Below, piece after piece: positions 4,198 through 5,235 of a stretch of 5,235 nt of DNA (position 1 is the first letter of the stretch; each line of letters starts with the position of its first letter). A program made the translations under genes and the position numbers. Under the pieces are notes generated by a model. The model was not told the DNA's origin. It saw only the letters and a list, made by a program, of their open reading frames with translations, and did no database searches. Source of the stretch: Actinomycetota bacterium (GTDB lineage Bacteria > Actinomycetota > Actinomycetes > Actinomycetales > Microbacteriaceae); the NCBI GenBank assembly GCA_009699665.1, contig WLNS01000094.1, positions 1-5,235 of the forward strand, in the 5' to 3' direction.

Positions 4198-5235
4198 ATG
4201 GATGCCACCGAGCTTGCGGAACTCCTCACCCCGGAGGCGCTGCGGCTCTTGACAGACCTGCCGCCGTACTCCTCTGAAAAGGACGTCTTGGCTCTCGTCT
4301 CGCGACTGCGAAAAGCCGGGCACTCCCCCGGGTTGGTGGCCACCGTGCTCACCCAATCGAAACTTAGGCAGCGGGCCGAGAAAAAGTTTGGCGCGTTTGC
4401 CGCCACCATGCTGTTCACGCAAGCGGGTCTAGAGCAAGCCACCCGGCTGAGTGTCGCCGCCCAACACGCGGGACGATTTCTGTCGGCAGAATGTGCGACC
4501 GTGGCCGATCTCGGTTGCGGAATCGGTTCCGACGCGCTTGCCCTCGCCAGCGTGGGACTCAACGTGCTCGCGATTGAACGCGATGGGGTGACGGCGGCTC
4601 TCGCCACCTTCAACCTGGCCTCCTTCCCGCACGCCCGCGTGGAATGCGCTGACGTCATCACTCGTGACCTGTCTGACTTTGATGGCGTGTTTCTCGATCC
4701 GGCCCGACGCACCGAAGGTCACAGCAATACCGTGCGCAGCTTTCGCCCCGAGGACTGGTCGCCATCGCTTGATTTCGCACTCGAGACAGCGCGCGCCCAC
4801 GCGGCCGGTGGCATCAAACTCGGGCCGGGCATAGGTCGCGACGTTATTCCGGAAGACGCCGAGGCGCAGTGGGTCGCCGTAGGCGACGACGTGGTCGAGA
4901 TGGGCCTCTGGTTTGGCCGGGCGAGACGATCGAACGTGACGCGAGCGGCTCTTGTTCTGGGGCCGTCAGGCAATCACGAATTGGTTGCCGAACACGACGT
5001 GCCCGATGCCCCCCTCGGAGAACTCGGTCGGTACGTCTATGAACCAAACGGAGCCGTCATCCGTGCGCGTCTCATCGGTGAGGTTGCCCGCGACCTCACC
5101 GGACGCATGCTCAACACATCCATCGCTTACATCGCGTGCGACGAGGTGAAAGCCACCCCGTTTGCCCATGGTTTTGAGGTGCTGGCGACGACGACCATCG
5201 ATCAGCGTGCGATATCGAAAGCCCTCGCCGAACAC
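4198..5235 (+). CDS. Class I SAM-dependent methyltransferase with THUMP-like C-terminal region (3' end outside window)
   Basis: My translation from ATG 4198 is open for 346 codons to the window end, so the C-terminus is missing. Residues 1-95 are a helical N-terminal region. The Rossmann methyltransferase core starts with motif I VADLGCGIGSDALALA (102-117); Glu127 in AIERD is the expected acidic residue for the SAM ribose; Asp152 in ECADV is motif III; FLDPARR (165-171) is the motif IV position, where N6-adenine and RNA methyltransferases have (D/N)PP(Y/F). From about 275 the sequence YVYEPNGAVIRARLIGEVA and later AYIACDE and TPFAHGFEVL match the THUMP-like tail of actinobacterial proteins, suggesting an RNA substrate, but no target is established. 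Family length is about 390-410, so perhaps 50 residues are cut off. An in-frame GTG three codons upstream is an alternative start. Divergent from groES; the HrcA sites lie about 70 bp from its start and probably do not control it. Confidence 0.93.
   Translation, partial: MDATELAELLTPEALRLLTDLPPYSSEKDVLALVSRLRKAGHSPGLVATVLTQSKLRQRAEKKFGAFAATMLFTQAGLEQATRLSVAAQHAGRFLSAECATVADLGCGIGSDALALASVGLNVLAIERDGVTAALATFNLASFPHARVECADVITRDLSDFDGVFLDPARRTEGHSNTVRSFRPEDWSPSLDFALETARAHAAGGIKLGPGIGRDVIPEDAEAQWVAVGDDVVEMGLWFGRARRSNVTRAALVLGPSGNHELVAEHDVPDAPLGELGRYVYEPNGAVIRARLIGEVARDLTGRMLNTSIAYIACDEVKATPFAHGFEVLATTTIDQRAISKALAEH

Noticed and set aside
4056..4712. Minus-strand frame of 218 codons opposite the methyltransferase and through the operators
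   Set aside because: It runs antisense to a methyltransferase with clear SAM motifs and would read through both CIRCE sites at its 3' end; no family resemblance.
4966..5235. Minus-strand frame of 89 codons at the right edge
   Set aside because: Antisense to the THUMP-like tail of the methyltransferase, which remains open and family-like to the last base.

Overview
This window looks like the chromosome of a high-GC Gram-positive bacterium, most likely a member of the Microbacteriaceae or a close relative in the Micrococcales. The reasons are the GC-rich codon use, the guaB-guaB3 pair, a groES gene under CIRCE operators, TANNNT-type -10 boxes placed for leaderless transcription, and a SAM methyltransferase with a THUMP-like tail. 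The taxonomic call is an inference from gene content, not a measured placement.

Layout. Positions 1-4022 are read on the minus strand and the remainder on the plus strand. From the promoter side the minus strand carries groES (3726-4022), a strong terminator hairpin (3678-3711), and then a tight four-gene series: rarD-type EamA permease (2656-3639), a lipoprotein resembling a truncated type I substrate-binding protein (1749-2648), guaB (209-1711) and the start of guaB3 (1-179, cut by the window edge). The gaps in this series are 7, 37 and 29 nt, with no visible terminator between the genes. Facing away from groES is a plus-strand class I methyltransferase (4198 to beyond 5235), open to the window end.

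Regulation. The 175-nt divergent spacer (4023-4197) holds two CIRCE operators, one overlapping a plausible groES promoter and one in its leader, so groES should be repressed by HrcA and induced by heat. rarD and the methyltransferase both have a TANNNT box 6-7 nt before the start codon and no good Shine-Dalgarno, which suggests leaderless mRNAs.

Function. GuaB makes XMP from IMP and commits purines to GMP; GuaB3 is its CBS-less paralogue. GroES is the co-chaperonin of GroEL, which is not next to it here. The permease and lipoprotein have no clear metabolic link to guaB. The most unusual item is the lipoprotein: it keeps the N-terminal and C-terminal pieces of a periplasmic binding protein, but the middle, which would form the second lobe, is replaced by a Pro/Thr/Ser/Ala-rich linker. 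I see no tRNA, rRNA, CRISPR array, insertion sequence or defence system, and no gene-free stretch exceeds 300 bases.
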